Both the position numbers and the translations under genes were made by a program. Positions 43,797 through 55,191 of a stretch of DNA of 57,992 bases are shown piece after piece. Every line of letters begins with the position of its first letter. Within the stretch, counting starts at the first letter, position 1. The stretch comes from Actinomycetes bacterium (GTDB taxonomy: Bacteria; Actinomycetota; Acidimicrobiia; Acidimicrobiales; Ilumatobacteraceae). The stretch spans positions 1 through 57,992 of the forward strand of contig JANYCT010000058.1 in the NCBI GenBank assembly GCA_025360105.1, written 5' to 3'. The notes under the pieces were generated by a model. The model saw only the letters and a list, made by a program, of their open reading frames with translations. It was not told the origin of the DNA and did no database searches.

Positions 43797-43991
43797 ATGT
43801 CAGCTTTTGCACCAATCTGGACCTACTTCATGGTTCGTTTCCAGGCCTCGGCCGAGGCTGATCGCGATCGCGGCGAAGTCAGCGCGACCACTGTTGTACT
43901 CGCTGCGGCCCTGATCGCCCTCGCCATTGCCGTCGGCGTGATCATCACGACACGCGTGAAGAACAAGGCAAACACGATCAACCTCGGCTGA
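43797..43991 (+). CDS. Flp-type pilin
   Basis: A 64-residue prepilin: a short N-terminal part, then RGEVSATTVVLAAALIALAIAVG, a helix of the type IV pilin kind (written here in parts: RGEVSATT, then a 17-residue hydrophobic run) and a short basic tail. Cleavage probably falls after Gly in Arg-Gly-Glu. AAGGAGA at 43784-43790 is a strong ribosome site, in line with high pilin demand. No prepilin peptidase is in the window. Confidence 0.75.
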   Translation: MSAFAPIWTYFMVRFQASAEADRDRGEVSATTVVLAAALIALAIAVGVIITTRVKNKANTINLG

Positions 43992-43997
43992 GCGTTC

Positions 43998-44420
43998 ATG
44001 ATGCGTCGTACTGCACAGATCACGAGCAAACCGCGAACTCGGGCCCGACGTCAGGACCGGGGTGAGGCGACCGCGCAGATGGTCATCCTCACCCCGATCC
44101 TTATCGTGTTGGCGTTCCTCGGCGTGCAGGCGGCGATCTACTTCCATGCCGCCAACGTTGCGGCCGCCGCCGCATCGCAAGGCGCAGCCGCGGCGGCGCC
44201 ACTCAACCACAGTGGCAACAACGCGGTAGCTACCGCTGAGCGCACGGTTTCCGAACTCGGTGGCCACACCGCTCAACCACCCACCGCTTCCGTCGATGGC
44301 AGCTTCGTGGTCGTGTCGGTCGAAATTGCGGTGCCGCGAATCATTCCCTTCTTTCCATCCACCGTGACGCGACGCGCTTGGGAACCGAGGGAACGATTCG
44401 TCTCCGAATCCAATCGGTGA
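43998..44420 (+). CDS. TadE-like pseudopilin 1
   Basis: 140 residues with a TadE-type N-terminal helix (DRGEATAQMVILTPILIVL) after a basic lead, then an extracytoplasmic domain. It begins 6 bp after the pilin gene. TadE proteins are minor pilins processed by a prepilin peptidase. Confidence 0.78.
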   Translation: MMRRTAQITSKPRTRARRQDRGEATAQMVILTPILIVLAFLGVQAAIYFHAANVAAAAASQGAAAAAPLNHSGNNAVATAERTVSELGGHTAQPPTASVDGSFVVVSVEIAVPRIIPFFPSTVTRRAWEPRERFVSESNR

Positions 44421-44468
44421 ATATTCCACAGCGAATGATCTCAAACACTCAGGAGGAGGTGGCAAGCC

Positions 44469-44933
44469 ATGGCACAGAGATCGAGGACGGACAGAAATCC
44501 CCCGGTCGTCGCGTGCAGCGTTCGGGGCAGCGGTACCCGCAACGATTGCGGCAGCGTGAGCGTGGAAATGGTGCTGCTCACCCCGCTGCTCGTGATCCTG
44601 ATGCTCTTCGTGGTCTTTCTCGGTCGTGCCGGTGGAGCGAACGAACAGGTTCGTCACGCCGCCGATCAAGCAGCCAGAGCAGCGTCGATTGTTGCGCGGC
44701 CGCGCATGCAGGCGGTCGCCGAACTGGTCGCGCAGGCCGACCTTGCCGCGAATGGTTTCAGTTGCTCGTCGACCTCGGTCAGCGTGGCTGTACTGGGTGC
44801 ACCGTTTGCGAGCTCGGTCACGGTCACCGTCTCGTGTCGCGTGAATCAGGCCGGCACAGAATTGGTGGGGGCGCTGTCGCGGACGATTGTCGCCAGCTCG
44901 ACAGAAGTGGTCGATCGGTATCGGGCAGGATGA
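44469..44933 (+). CDS. TadE-like pseudopilin 2
   Basis: 154 residues: CGSVSVEMVLLTPLLVILM is the TadE helix (about 27-50), followed by a Cys-containing outside domain. AGGAGGAGG lies upstream of ATG 44469. Its stop overlaps the start of the next gene (ATGA). Confidence 0.8.
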   Translation: MAQRSRTDRNPPVVACSVRGSGTRNDCGSVSVEMVLLTPLLVILMLFVVFLGRAGGANEQVRHAADQAARAASIVARPRMQAVAELVAQADLAANGFSCSSTSVSVAVLGAPFASSVTVTVSCRVNQAGTELVGALSRTIVASSTEVVDRYRAG

Positions 44934-45355
44934 TGCGATCGGCCACCGCACCACGTTCTCGGCACCACTGCGTCGCTGTCGATCGCGGCTCCATCAGCGG
45001 ATTCGTGGTCGTGCTCACGCTTGCTGTGGTCTCCTGTGCGGGTCTGGTCATCGATGGAGCTCGGGTTGTCGGCGCGAAGGTTTCGGCGGCCGATCACGCT
45101 GAGAATGCAGCGCGCGTCGGGGCCCAACAGGTCGTCGCGCTGCGCGATGGTCGATGGGCGATCGACCCCGTTCGCGCCGCGAACAGCGCGAACGCGTACC
45201 TCGGCTCGCACGGCATCGTGGGCACTGTTGTGGTGTCGGCGAATCACGTCACCGTCACGGTGCGATCGACAGTGCCAACCACGCTGTTGCGTCTGGTCGG
45301 CATCTCGTCCAAGACCGTGACCGCAACCCGATCATCCGAACCAATCTCGCAGTGA
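44930..45355 (+). CDS. TadG-like pilus protein (Rv3654c-type)
   Basis: 141 residues with one N-terminal helix (DRGSISGFVVVLTLAVVSCAG) and a small outside domain (AADHAENAARVGAQQV). These short TadG-like proteins close actinobacterial tad loci. The frame is open from 44378, but ATG 44930 overlaps the previous stop and starts the real protein. Confidence 0.78.
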   Translation: MMRSATAPRSRHHCVAVDRGSISGFVVVLTLAVVSCAGLVIDGARVVGAKVSAADHAENAARVGAQQVVALRDGRWAIDPVRAANSANAYLGSHGIVGTVVVSANHVTVTVRSTVPTTLLRLVGISSKTVTATRSSEPISQ

Positions 45356-45366
45356 AGGACTGAACC

Positions 45367-48210
45367 ATGGCTCGAATCGCCCGTGGCCTTGTGGCGTTGA
45401 TGGCGCTCGTTGCGCTCGTCGTCGGTGTGCCGTATGCGTTGATCCGTTTCGTCGGTCGACCCTGGCCGACTCGCATGCCCGGCGTCGACGTTGTGTGGCA
45501 ATCGATTCGACGCGGCGACATCAGTGACTCGACGGTCATGAAGATGCTTGCAATCCTGATGTGGATTGCGTGGGCGCGCCTGACTGTGAGCGTGATCGTG
45601 GACCTGATCGCGCGTCTGTCGGGGCGACCGATCCCACGACTCGGCGCGCTCGGATCATCGCAGCAGTGGGCCGGTGCACTGATCGCAGCAATCGTCGTGC
45701 TCGGCGCCTCCCTGCCCCGGCCAGCAGGTGCGGCTACGGGCGCTGCAACACCTCGGCCGATTCCTTTCGCGCTCCTCGTGACCGATCACGCTGAGGGTGA
45801 TTCACCGGTGCCAACACCGGCGCTGGACACCACCTCTGTTCTTGATGCTCCGGCGCAAGTGCCCAATCACACCGTCGTGGTGCAAGCGGGTGACACCCTC
45901 AGCGCGATTGCGGGGCACGAACTCGGTGACGCGCGGGAGTGGCCGCAGCTCTGGGAGGCGAATCGTGGCCGCCGCTTTGGGAGTCGCACCTTCGACGATC
46001 CCAATCTCATCATCACCGGCTGGGAACTCGTCGTGCCCGGGATACTGAGTTCCGATGTCGTTGATGCCCCGAGTGTCGTTGATGCCCCGGATGTCGTTGA
46101 TGCCCCGAGTGTCCCGGATGTCGTTGTCGGCGCGGCGGCCGCCGAGGTGCCTACCGTGGTCGAAACACCGGTCGCAGCTGATCGGCGAGCGGTGGGCGCC
46201 GAGCCGGTGTCGCTTGATCACATGGCTGGCCGACCGGATGAGCACGCAAGCTCCGATGCGCCGGAGCAACAGGCTGCAAGCGAGCATGGCCATGATTCGT
46301 TCCCCTCGCCCGTTGGTCTGGGTGGTGCAATGCTCGTGGCAAGTGGCGTCGTAGCGAGCCTGGCCACGCGTCGGCGACGGCAGTTGCGTGCCGCAGGGGT
46401 CGACGCTCGTGTCCCCGAGCCGGCGTTCAACCAGGTCGTGGTGGAGACCATGGTGCGCGGTATCGATCGAGGCGAAAGCATTGCGCGGCTCGATATTGCC
46501 CTGCGCGCGGTGGCCAACGAACTTGTGGAGCGCGCTCCGGGTGTGGGGGTATTGGGCGTTTTGCTCTTCGACGATGGTGCCCTCGACATGATGCTCGCCG
46601 GTCCGGTGCCCTCCGTGACGCAGCCATGGTTGTCTTCCTCGCCGACGCGCTGGCACCTCGCAGCCGAGGTAGATCTCGGCGATCTTGCCGAGGCCGCCCG
46701 CCGATCCAACCAACCCTGCCCGGCGCTTGCCCACCTCGGCTCCGTACCCGGTTCGGGTGGAGTTGGACATGCCGAGCTGTTCGTTGATCTGGAAGCGATC
46801 GGTCTGTTGACCATTGATGCCGGACGCGCTGCGGCAGCGAATGTGGCGCGCGGGATTGCTGCAGGAATAGCCGTGTCGCCGTTGTCAGAGGTCGCTCATC
46901 TCATCACGTGTCGGCTGGGGGAATCTCATCTCGGCCGACCCTGCACGACCGCTGCTCCCACGTTGGATGCTGCGCTCGACGTCGCCTCGGATGCCATCGG
47001 CACTACGGTGGCCACCACCAGTACAGCGTTGTCTACCTTCACCCTTCGTGCCCGCAATCAGGGCGGTGAGGCCTGGGAGCCAGCCATCATCGTTGCTTCC
47101 TCGGCACCTCGAGTTGATGCCAGTGTCGACGATGGTTCCGACGCTGACGGCCTCGAAACAGACGCTGAGTTGGTAGCTCTCACTGCAGTGGGTGGTCGCG
47201 GCTTGGCCGTCGTTGTCGATCGTCGAGTCGAGGGAGCTACCTGGGTGATCGCGCAGGAGCCGCATCGGTGGGTGTTGCAACCACTCGGCCTGGTGTTCGA
47301 ACCCGTAGGTCTGAGTGTCGAAGAGATCAATCACGTGCAGGCGCTGCTCGACGAGTCCGCGCAGCCTTTGCTCTACAGAGAGCCGCCGAGTGCAGTGTGT
47401 GTCGATGGCGTAGACGTCGACGATGCGGGAACATGGCGCGAACCTGTTTGGTCGATGATGGTCCGACTGTTGGGTCCGGTGGAGGTCTGTGAACCATCCG
47501 GGCGTGTGGCCGAGTTCGAACGATCGAAAGCGCTCGAGTTGGTTGTCTGGCTGAGTCAGCATCGCGAGCGATCCACGCGAACCGCTGCGCGAACCGCACT
47601 CTGGGAGTTGAATGTTCGCGATGCCACGTTCGCAAACGTGGTCAGCGACGCGCGCCGTGCCCTTGGTCGCCTCGCTCCCGTGCGAGATGGCGATGAGTGG
47701 ATCTCGCGCACGCTCACCGAGCACCTGCCGCTCCATCAGGCCGTGACCACCGACGCTGAGGTTCTTTGGGCGCGTCTGGAAACCGCCCGTCACCAACCGG
47801 TACTCGACGCGATTGAGACCTTGCGCCCCGGTGTTGCGCTGGTGCGTGACCTGCCCTTCTTCGGTACCTCATACCTGTGGCCCGACGCCGAGGGCATCAC
47901 ATCGCAACTCACCCTACTCGCTACCTCCAGCGCCACCCTGCTGGCTGAGCACTACCTGTCGATCGGCGATATCGATGGCGTCTTTTGGGCAACGGGGCAG
48001 GGGCTGAAGGTGCTCGCCGGCCACGAGGAACTCATTGCACTTCGGATGCGCGCCCACGCCCGTCAGGGAGATCTGGCCGGCGTTCGTCAGGAGTGGGAAT
48101 CGTACGAGCGCGCGCTCACTGCGGATCCGTGGAGCTCGGGTGACCCGGCACCAAAACTCGTTGCGCTCCGCCGCCAACTGCTGTCGCTCTCATTGTTGCA
48201 GTCGGCCTAG
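45367..48210 (+). CDS. Membrane LysM-SARP/BTAD regulator of the Tad locus
   Basis: 947 residues. Three membrane helices (about 7-30, 58-84, 98-120) are followed by a LysM domain (about 168-223, QAGDTLSAIAG to ELVVPG), a Val-Val-Asp-Ala-Pro-Ser repeat (231-248) and a fourth helix (about 315-335, then RRRRQ). About 350 residues of no clear family follow. An OmpR/SARP-type winged helix covers about 697-770 and a BTAD helical domain runs to the end. Positive residues after helix 4 place the DNA-binding part inside and LysM outside. It is 12 bp after the last tad gene. It may read the cell wall and control pilus genes; that is inference. Confidence 0.82.
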   Translation: MARIARGLVALMALVALVVGVPYALIRFVGRPWPTRMPGVDVVWQSIRRGDISDSTVMKMLAILMWIAWARLTVSVIVDLIARLSGRPIPRLGALGSSQQWAGALIAAIVVLGASLPRPAGAATGAATPRPIPFALLVTDHAEGDSPVPTPALDTTSVLDAPAQVPNHTVVVQAGDTLSAIAGHELGDAREWPQLWEANRGRRFGSRTFDDPNLIITGWELVVPGILSSDVVDAPSVVDAPDVVDAPSVPDVVVGAAAAEVPTVVETPVAADRRAVGAEPVSLDHMAGRPDEHASSDAPEQQAASEHGHDSFPSPVGLGGAMLVASGVVASLATRRRRQLRAAGVDARVPEPAFNQVVVETMVRGIDRGESIARLDIALRAVANELVERAPGVGVLGVLLFDDGALDMMLAGPVPSVTQPWLSSSPTRWHLAAEVDLGDLAEAARRSNQPCPALAHLGSVPGSGGVGHAELFVDLEAIGLLTIDAGRAAAANVARGIAAGIAVSPLSEVAHLITCRLGESHLGRPCTTAAPTLDAALDVASDAIGTTVATTSTALSTFTLRARNQGGEAWEPAIIVASSAPRVDASVDDGSDADGLETDAELVALTAVGGRGLAVVVDRRVEGATWVIAQEPHRWVLQPLGLVFEPVGLSVEEINHVQALLDESAQPLLYREPPSAVCVDGVDVDDAGTWREPVWSMMVRLLGPVEVCEPSGRVAEFERSKALELVVWLSQHRERSTRTAARTALWELNVRDATFANVVSDARRALGRLAPVRDGDEWISRTLTEHLPLHQAVTTDAEVLWARLETARHQPVLDAIETLRPGVALVRDLPFFGTSYLWPDAEGITSQLTLLATSSATLLAEHYLSIGDIDGVFWATGQGLKVLAGHEELIALRMRAHARQGDLAGVRQEWESYERALTADPWSSGDPAPKLVALRRQLLSLSLLQSA
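46057..46110 (+). repeat. 18-bp tandem repeat x3 in the LysM-BTAD gene
   Basis: Three copies of GTCGTTGATGCCCCGAGT with two changes encode the Val-Val-Asp-Ala-Pro-Ser linker between LysM and the fourth membrane helix. Confidence 0.85.
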
Positions 48211-49283
48211 TTGTACTGATCCATGATGGTGGTCTCGACCACGCGAGCAAGGGTGTCCTTGATGGCCTGCGCCTGGGCACGGGTGACATCGGGAACGTCG
48301 AGCAAGTCGGCGAGCGTGGCGCGTTGCAGCTTGGTGAGTTCGCCGAAGTGGTTGGTAATGGCCCTCACGGCTTCGGGTGTGAGCCGGGGTACGCGGGCGA
48401 GTAGGCGCATGCCGCGCGGCGCAAGTGCCTGATCGAGATCGTCGGGCGCCGCGCCGCATGGCGCCAGAGCAAGCGCGCTCTGACGCAGATCGAGTACCTC
48501 GTCGCTGCTCAGTGCGGCCATCAGCCGGTGGGTGTCGGAGGTGGTGCAATCGACCGGCAGGTAGTCGCCGATGACGAGATCGATCTCGAGATCGATTTCG
48601 GTGTACAACTCATCGAGTTGCAAACGCAACAATCGTGCATCTACACCGAGCTCGACGATCATGGTCTCGATCTCGTTAGCGATGCGGTGCACCATCTCGC
48701 CGCGTTGCACCACGGCTGCCACGTCGCGCAGGGTGACCACGTCTTCGACCTCGAGCGCGGTGAGATTGGCCATCGCATCGTCGAGACGCACCTTGTAGCG
48801 CTCGAGTGTTTGCAGCGCCTGGTTGGCGCGATCGAGCAGGCGACCGACTTCTTGCAGCTGATGCTTCTGGTCACCCACGTACACGTTGATGACGCTCATC
48901 TCTTCGCTCACGCTGATGACGGGCGCATCGAGGCTGCGCGCGACGCGTTCGGCAGTGCGATGGCGTGTGCCCGTCTCGACCGTGGACACGCTGCTGTCGG
49001 GCACGAGGTGCACGTTGGCGCGAGCGATGCGGCTGACATCGGCGGCGAGGATGATCGCACCGTCCATCTTGGCGAGTTCGCTGAGCCGCTGCGGCGAGAA
49101 CGGTGCATCGAGCAAGAAGCCGCCCGAGCAGATGGCCAACACGTCGAGACTGTCGGACAACACCAGGAGAGCGCCCATCTTGGCGCGTACGATGCGGTCG
49201 AGCCCGTCGCGCAACGGCGTGCCCGGTGCAACCTGCGCGAGTGCGTCGAGGAGCGCATCTGGCTGGCGGGGCTCGGGGGACAT
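48207..49283 (-). CDS. disA: Diadenylate cyclase, DNA-integrity scanning protein
   Basis: 358 residues. The DAC domain holds DGA at 74-76 and RHRTAER at 107-113, the two active-site motifs that make c-di-AMP from two ATP. The middle is helical, and the C-terminus has a RuvA-like helix-hairpin-helix (LTPEAVRAITNHFGELTKL and LLDVPDVTRAQA regions). It forms an octamer that scans DNA for branched structures. Its stop shares a CTAG with the LysM-BTAD stop on the other strand. It follows radA by 9 bp. Confidence 0.95.
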   Translation of the reverse strand: MSPEPRQPDALLDALAQVAPGTPLRDGLDRIVRAKMGALLVLSDSLDVLAICSGGFLLDAPFSPQRLSELAKMDGAIILAADVSRIARANVHLVPDSSVSTVETGTRHRTAERVARSLDAPVISVSEEMSVINVYVGDQKHQLQEVGRLLDRANQALQTLERYKVRLDDAMANLTALEVEDVVTLRDVAAVVQRGEMVHRIANEIETMIVELGVDARLLRLQLDELYTEIDLEIDLVIGDYLPVDCTTSDTHRLMAALSSDEVLDLRQSALALAPCGAAPDDLDQALAPRGMRLLARVPRLTPEAVRAITNHFGELTKLQRATLADLLDVPDVTRAQAQAIKDTLARVVETTIMDQYN

Positions 49284-49292
49284 CGGCCTAGT

Positions 49293-50666
49293 TTACGGGC
49301 CGGCCTCGCCGATGAGCCCGGCGGCCCGCAGGGCTTCGGGAAGCGTGGACACGCGCGTGATGCGAATGCCGCTACCGGGGTCGGGCGCAGAGGCCGGCAC
49401 GATGGCGCGGGCGAAACCGAGCCGCGCCGCCTCGCTGAGCCGGCGCTGGGTCTGGGCCACCTGGCGCAGCTCGCCGGCCAGGCCGATCTCGCCGCATACC
49501 ACCAAGTCGGCAGGCAATGGGCGGTTAGTCATGGCCGACACGATGGCCAGGCAGAGGCTGAGGTCGACTCCCGGTTCAGTGAGTTTGACGCCGCCCACCA
49601 CTGAGGCGTAGACCTCGTGGCTCCCGACGGGTAAGCGGGCGCGTCGTTCGATGACGGCCAATAACATCGCGAGGCGATTGGGGTCCACGCCCTGAGCCGA
49701 CCGGCGCGGTGGCGCGCCGCCGTGCACTGGATTGGTGAGCGCTTGCACCTCGACCAACAACGGACGCTGCCCCTCGATGGTGGGCACTACGGCAGAGCCG
49801 GGCACGCCGGTGCGACGATCGGCAAGGAACAACTGGCTGGGGTCGGGTACCGGGATGAGCCCGGAATCGGCCATTTCGAACAAGCCGAGTTCGTTCGTGG
49901 GCCCGAAGCGGTGCTTCGATGCGCGCAGCAGGCGCAGCGCATGATGGCGCTCGCCCTCGAACGACAACACGGTGTCGACAAGATGTTCGAGCACGCGTGG
50001 GCCGGCGAGGCCACCTTCTTTGGTGACGTGACCGACCAAGACCACGGTGACATCGCGGTGCTTGGCCTCCTGCACCAACCGGTGCGCGCAACTGCGCACC
50101 TGCACCACCGAGCCGGGGGCGGACGACAGATCTGGGTCTGCCACGGTCTGGATGCTGTCGATGATGACCAGCTCGGGTTTGATCTGCTCGATCGCCGCAA
50201 TGATGTGCGGTAGCGACGTCTCGGGCAGCAGCCACAGGTTGGGTCGCACAGCATTGAGTCGACCCGCGCGCAGCCGCACCTGTTGGGCGCTTTCCTCGGC
50301 CGAGACGTACAGCGTGCGCCCCGGCCAGCCGGCGAGCAACTGCAACAACAGCGTGCTCTTTCCGATTCCGGGCTCGCCACCGAGCAGGGTGACCGACCCG
50401 GGCACGAAACCGCCACCGAGTACGCGGTCGAGTTCGCTGATGCCGGTTGGGCGTGGTCCGGAGATCGTGGTGTCCACCTCGCAGATGGGCATGGCCACCC
50501 CCGCGGGGAACAACGCCATGCCAGCAGCGAGCGTGGAGATGTCGTCGGGCGTGTCCATTTCCTCGATGAGACTGTTCCACGCACCGCACGCAGGGCAGCG
50601 CCCCGCCCACTTCGATTGGCTGGCACCGCATTCGGTGCAACGATGAACGAGCCGAAGTTTGGCCAT
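49293..50666 (-). CDS. radA: DNA repair protein RadA/Sms
   Basis: 457 residues. Zinc finger Cys10, 13, 24 and 27; Walker A GGEPGIGKST at 96-104 region; a RadA motif reading KHRFGPTNELG in place of the usual KNRFG; and a C-terminal Lon-like domain. RadA is a branch-migration helicase in recombination, and it inhibits or is inhibited by DisA in Bacillus and mycobacteria; the radA-disA pair is common. ATG 50666 is the start. Asn-to-His in the KNRFG motif is a small deviation worth noting. Confidence 0.94.
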   Translation of the reverse strand: MAKLRLVHRCTECGASQSKWAGRCPACGAWNSLIEEMDTPDDISTLAAGMALFPAGVAMPICEVDTTISGPRPTGISELDRVLGGGFVPGSVTLLGGEPGIGKSTLLLQLLAGWPGRTLYVSAEESAQQVRLRAGRLNAVRPNLWLLPETSLPHIIAAIEQIKPELVIIDSIQTVADPDLSSAPGSVVQVRSCAHRLVQEAKHRDVTVVLVGHVTKEGGLAGPRVLEHLVDTVLSFEGERHHALRLLRASKHRFGPTNELGLFEMADSGLIPVPDPSQLFLADRRTGVPGSAVVPTIEGQRPLLVEVQALTNPVHGGAPPRRSAQGVDPNRLAMLLAVIERRARLPVGSHEVYASVVGGVKLTEPGVDLSLCLAIVSAMTNRPLPADLVVCGEIGLAGELRQVAQTQRRLSEAARLGFARAIVPASAPDPGSGIRITRVSTLPEALRAAGLIGEAGP

Positions 50667-50722
50667 GGGTTCACCCTACGCGAGCGGTGTGACAGCCTTG
50701 ATGCGCTGGCAGACAGACCGGG

Positions 50723-51499
50723 TCAGCGCGCGTGCTCATTTCGTTGACGGACCACGATCACGTACACGATGAAGCCAGCGCAGACGATCAGCCACACGGC
50801 GAGCGCGATCAATGCGCCCTTGGCGAGAGCACCCGCCCACGCGTTGGTGGGAGCCTTGTCCTGGGTGATTGTGCCGACATCGACGGCGGATCCATCGCCA
50901 GGCACGGTCCACGACAACGTGCCCCCGCCTTGTGCCCCGGTGGTGGTCTTCACTGCGCCGGGCAGGCCAGCAGTAAGCGTGATGCCGACGGCATCTGCGG
51001 GCTGCACGCCGGCGGCCGCGAGTTCACGCGCGTACGGCGTAGCGCCGACGGCCGAGAGCAGCGTCTCGTCGCTAAAGGCCGACATACCACCGGTGACCTG
51101 CAGGGTGCCGTTGAGATGGAATGTGGTCAATGCCCCGGTGTGCTCACGTGCGAGCGCGATGCCAACGAGGGGGCCGTTCGGTCCGCTCACGTTCGCAAGG
51201 ATTTCCGTCGCCTGAGCGGGCGTCTGGAACGTCTTGGTGAGCACGACGCGCAGGCCGCCAGTGGGTTCTGCGGTCGGCCCCACCACCGTCCAGCCCGCCG
51301 TCTTCACGTCGTCGAAGCGAAGGTCGGTGGCCAAACTCGGTGCCTGCTTCACCACCGCAGCGTCGGCCACTGCGGTGATGGTGATCAGGCCCGAGCCGTC
51401 GACCTTCATGGCAATGTTCACGTTCACGTCGACTCGGCACGAGGCACAAAACACCGTGATCGCGAGCAGGCTGAGGATTCGTCGAGCGGCGCGTGCCAT
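50723..51499 (-). CDS. LppM-like lipoprotein (DUF3153)
   Basis: 258 residues. The signal peptide ends in FCASC (Cys21 as the lipidation site, a slightly unusual lipobox). The main domain has DVNVNIAMKVDGSGLITI, as in LppM/DUF3153, and a C-terminal membrane helix (about 228-250) follows. Mycobacterial LppM is a membrane protein linked to lipoglycan balance and phagosome behaviour; the role here is unknown. Confidence 0.75.
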   Translation of the reverse strand: MARAARRILSLLAITVFCASCRVDVNVNIAMKVDGSGLITITAVADAAVVKQAPSLATDLRFDDVKTAGWTVVGPTAEPTGGLRVVLTKTFQTPAQATEILANVSGPNGPLVGIALAREHTGALTTFHLNGTLQVTGGMSAFSDETLLSAVGATPYARELAAAGVQPADAVGITLTAGLPGAVKTTTGAQGGGTLSWTVPGDGSAVDVGTITQDKAPTNAWAGALAKGALIALAVWLIVCAGFIVYVIVVRQRNEHAR

Positions 51500-51560
51500 C
51501 GCGATCAGTCTGGCAGCTGAGCGTGGCCAATCGCTGCCGCGTCGCGCACGGAGCCCGCGG

Positions 51561-51692
51561 CGGTCGGTCGCGCGGTCGGTTGCGCGGTCGGGCGCGCGGT
51601 CGGGCGCGCGGTCAGTTGCGCGGTCAGTTGCACGGTCAGTTGCACGGTCAGTCGCGCGGTCGGGCGCGCAGTCAGTTGCACGGTCAGTCGTC
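51561..51692. repeat. 12-bp tandem repeat x11
   Basis: Eleven consecutive 12-bp units of the type CGGTCAGTTGCG, with changes at four positions, fill most of the gap between the LppM-like and YcnI-like genes. The stop codon of the YcnI-like gene (51684-51686, minus strand) lies in the last unit. It is the longest array in the window. Confidence 0.93.
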
Positions 51693-52436
51693 GGTCTGGT
51701 CGGACTTCCGGCGGCGAGCCACGTACACCGCCACCCCGCCGATCACGATCACGCCAGCGGCGATGGCGATGATGATACTGGTGTCGTTCGAGCTGTCGGC
51801 GTCGACGTCGATGTCGCCCGGCTCGGGAGCGGTTGCGATCACCACGGGCTCCGAGCCGCCAACGGTGGTATCGGCAACGACGCTGTCGGGCACGACGTCG
51901 CCTGGGGCAGCGGTGCCCTCGGGAACTTCCTCGGGAGCCACGAGATCAGTAGAAGTCGGCGGCCCGGCGGTGACTCGCACGGATGGCGCGGCGAACTCAG
52001 CCGCGGTGCCATCCGCATTCGGCGGGTCGATCCAGTTGTTCTGACCCTTCTCGCATTTCTGCACAACGGGGAAATACAGCGTTCCGGCTTGGCTCGGCGC
52101 AGTGAAAGTGATGCCGAATTTACCGCTCGTGTCGGCAGCGGGCAGTGACCCACCCGAGAAGGTGATCGTGCGGTCCTTCTTCTCAGCGGTCCAACCGGAC
52201 TGCTGCACCGGTGTGGCATCGGTGAGGTTCTCGGGCATTAGGAACGCAAGGCTGATTGTGGGCGACCCACCGCAGCCATGCGCAGGCGAGAACGACACCG
52301 TGGCGCTCGTGCCTGCCTCGACGGCGATGGGGTCCGGTTCCACATGGGCGTAGGAGACGCCGGTGACCATCAGCGTGGCAGCTGCACACGTTCCCAGAAC
52401 AGCGAACGCGAAAGAGATAGGACGTTTGTTGTTCAT
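51684..52436 (-). CDS. YcnI-like (DUF1775) copper-binding membrane protein
   Basis: 250 residues. The signal peptide ends at Tyr-Ala30, so the mature protein starts with His31-Val-Glu. The N-terminal His is the copper ligand in Bacillus YcnI, where a Trp also takes part; Trp residues are present here. The DUF1775 domain covers about 31-150, an acidic Pro/Val linker follows, and a C-terminal helix with an RRRK tail anchors it. No CopC/CopD gene is adjacent. ATG 52436 is the start. Confidence 0.85.
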   Translation of the reverse strand: MNNKRPISFAFAVLGTCAAATLMVTGVSYAHVEPDPIAVEAGTSATVSFSPAHGCGGSPTISLAFLMPENLTDATPVQQSGWTAEKKDRTITFSGGSLPAADTSGKFGITFTAPSQAGTLYFPVVQKCEKGQNNWIDPPNADGTAAEFAAPSVRVTAGPPTSTDLVAPEEVPEGTAAPGDVVPDSVVADTTVGGSEPVVIATAPEPGDIDVDADSSNDTSIIIAIAAGVIVIGGVAVYVARRRKSDQTDD

Positions 52437-52595
52437 GCGCCTATTCTCGCATCGAGATCGCCGACTTCGAGGGCGATTCGTCTGGTGTTTGCATTGCATT
52501 CGGTGGGACTTGCACCCGCTCCGAGAGCCGACGCACGAACCCGCTACGAAGCCAATCGAGATGTGCTTACCCGACGTGCAGCGTTGTGGCGGTGC

Positions 52596-55157
<2,562 letters not shown>

Positions 55158-55191
55158 GGGAATCCTCCCTGCGGCTGAGATTCGTTGGCTG

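Noticed and set aside
51561-51692. Repeat array considered as CRISPR
   Set aside because: Units are 12 bp and contiguous, with no spacers and no cas genes.
52495-52560. T-arm-like sequence on the minus strand after clpC (GGGTGCAAGTCCC)
   Set aside because: The T stem has a mismatch, the loop lacks the usual TTC, and I find no matching acceptor or anticodon arm upstream, so it is not a tRNA.
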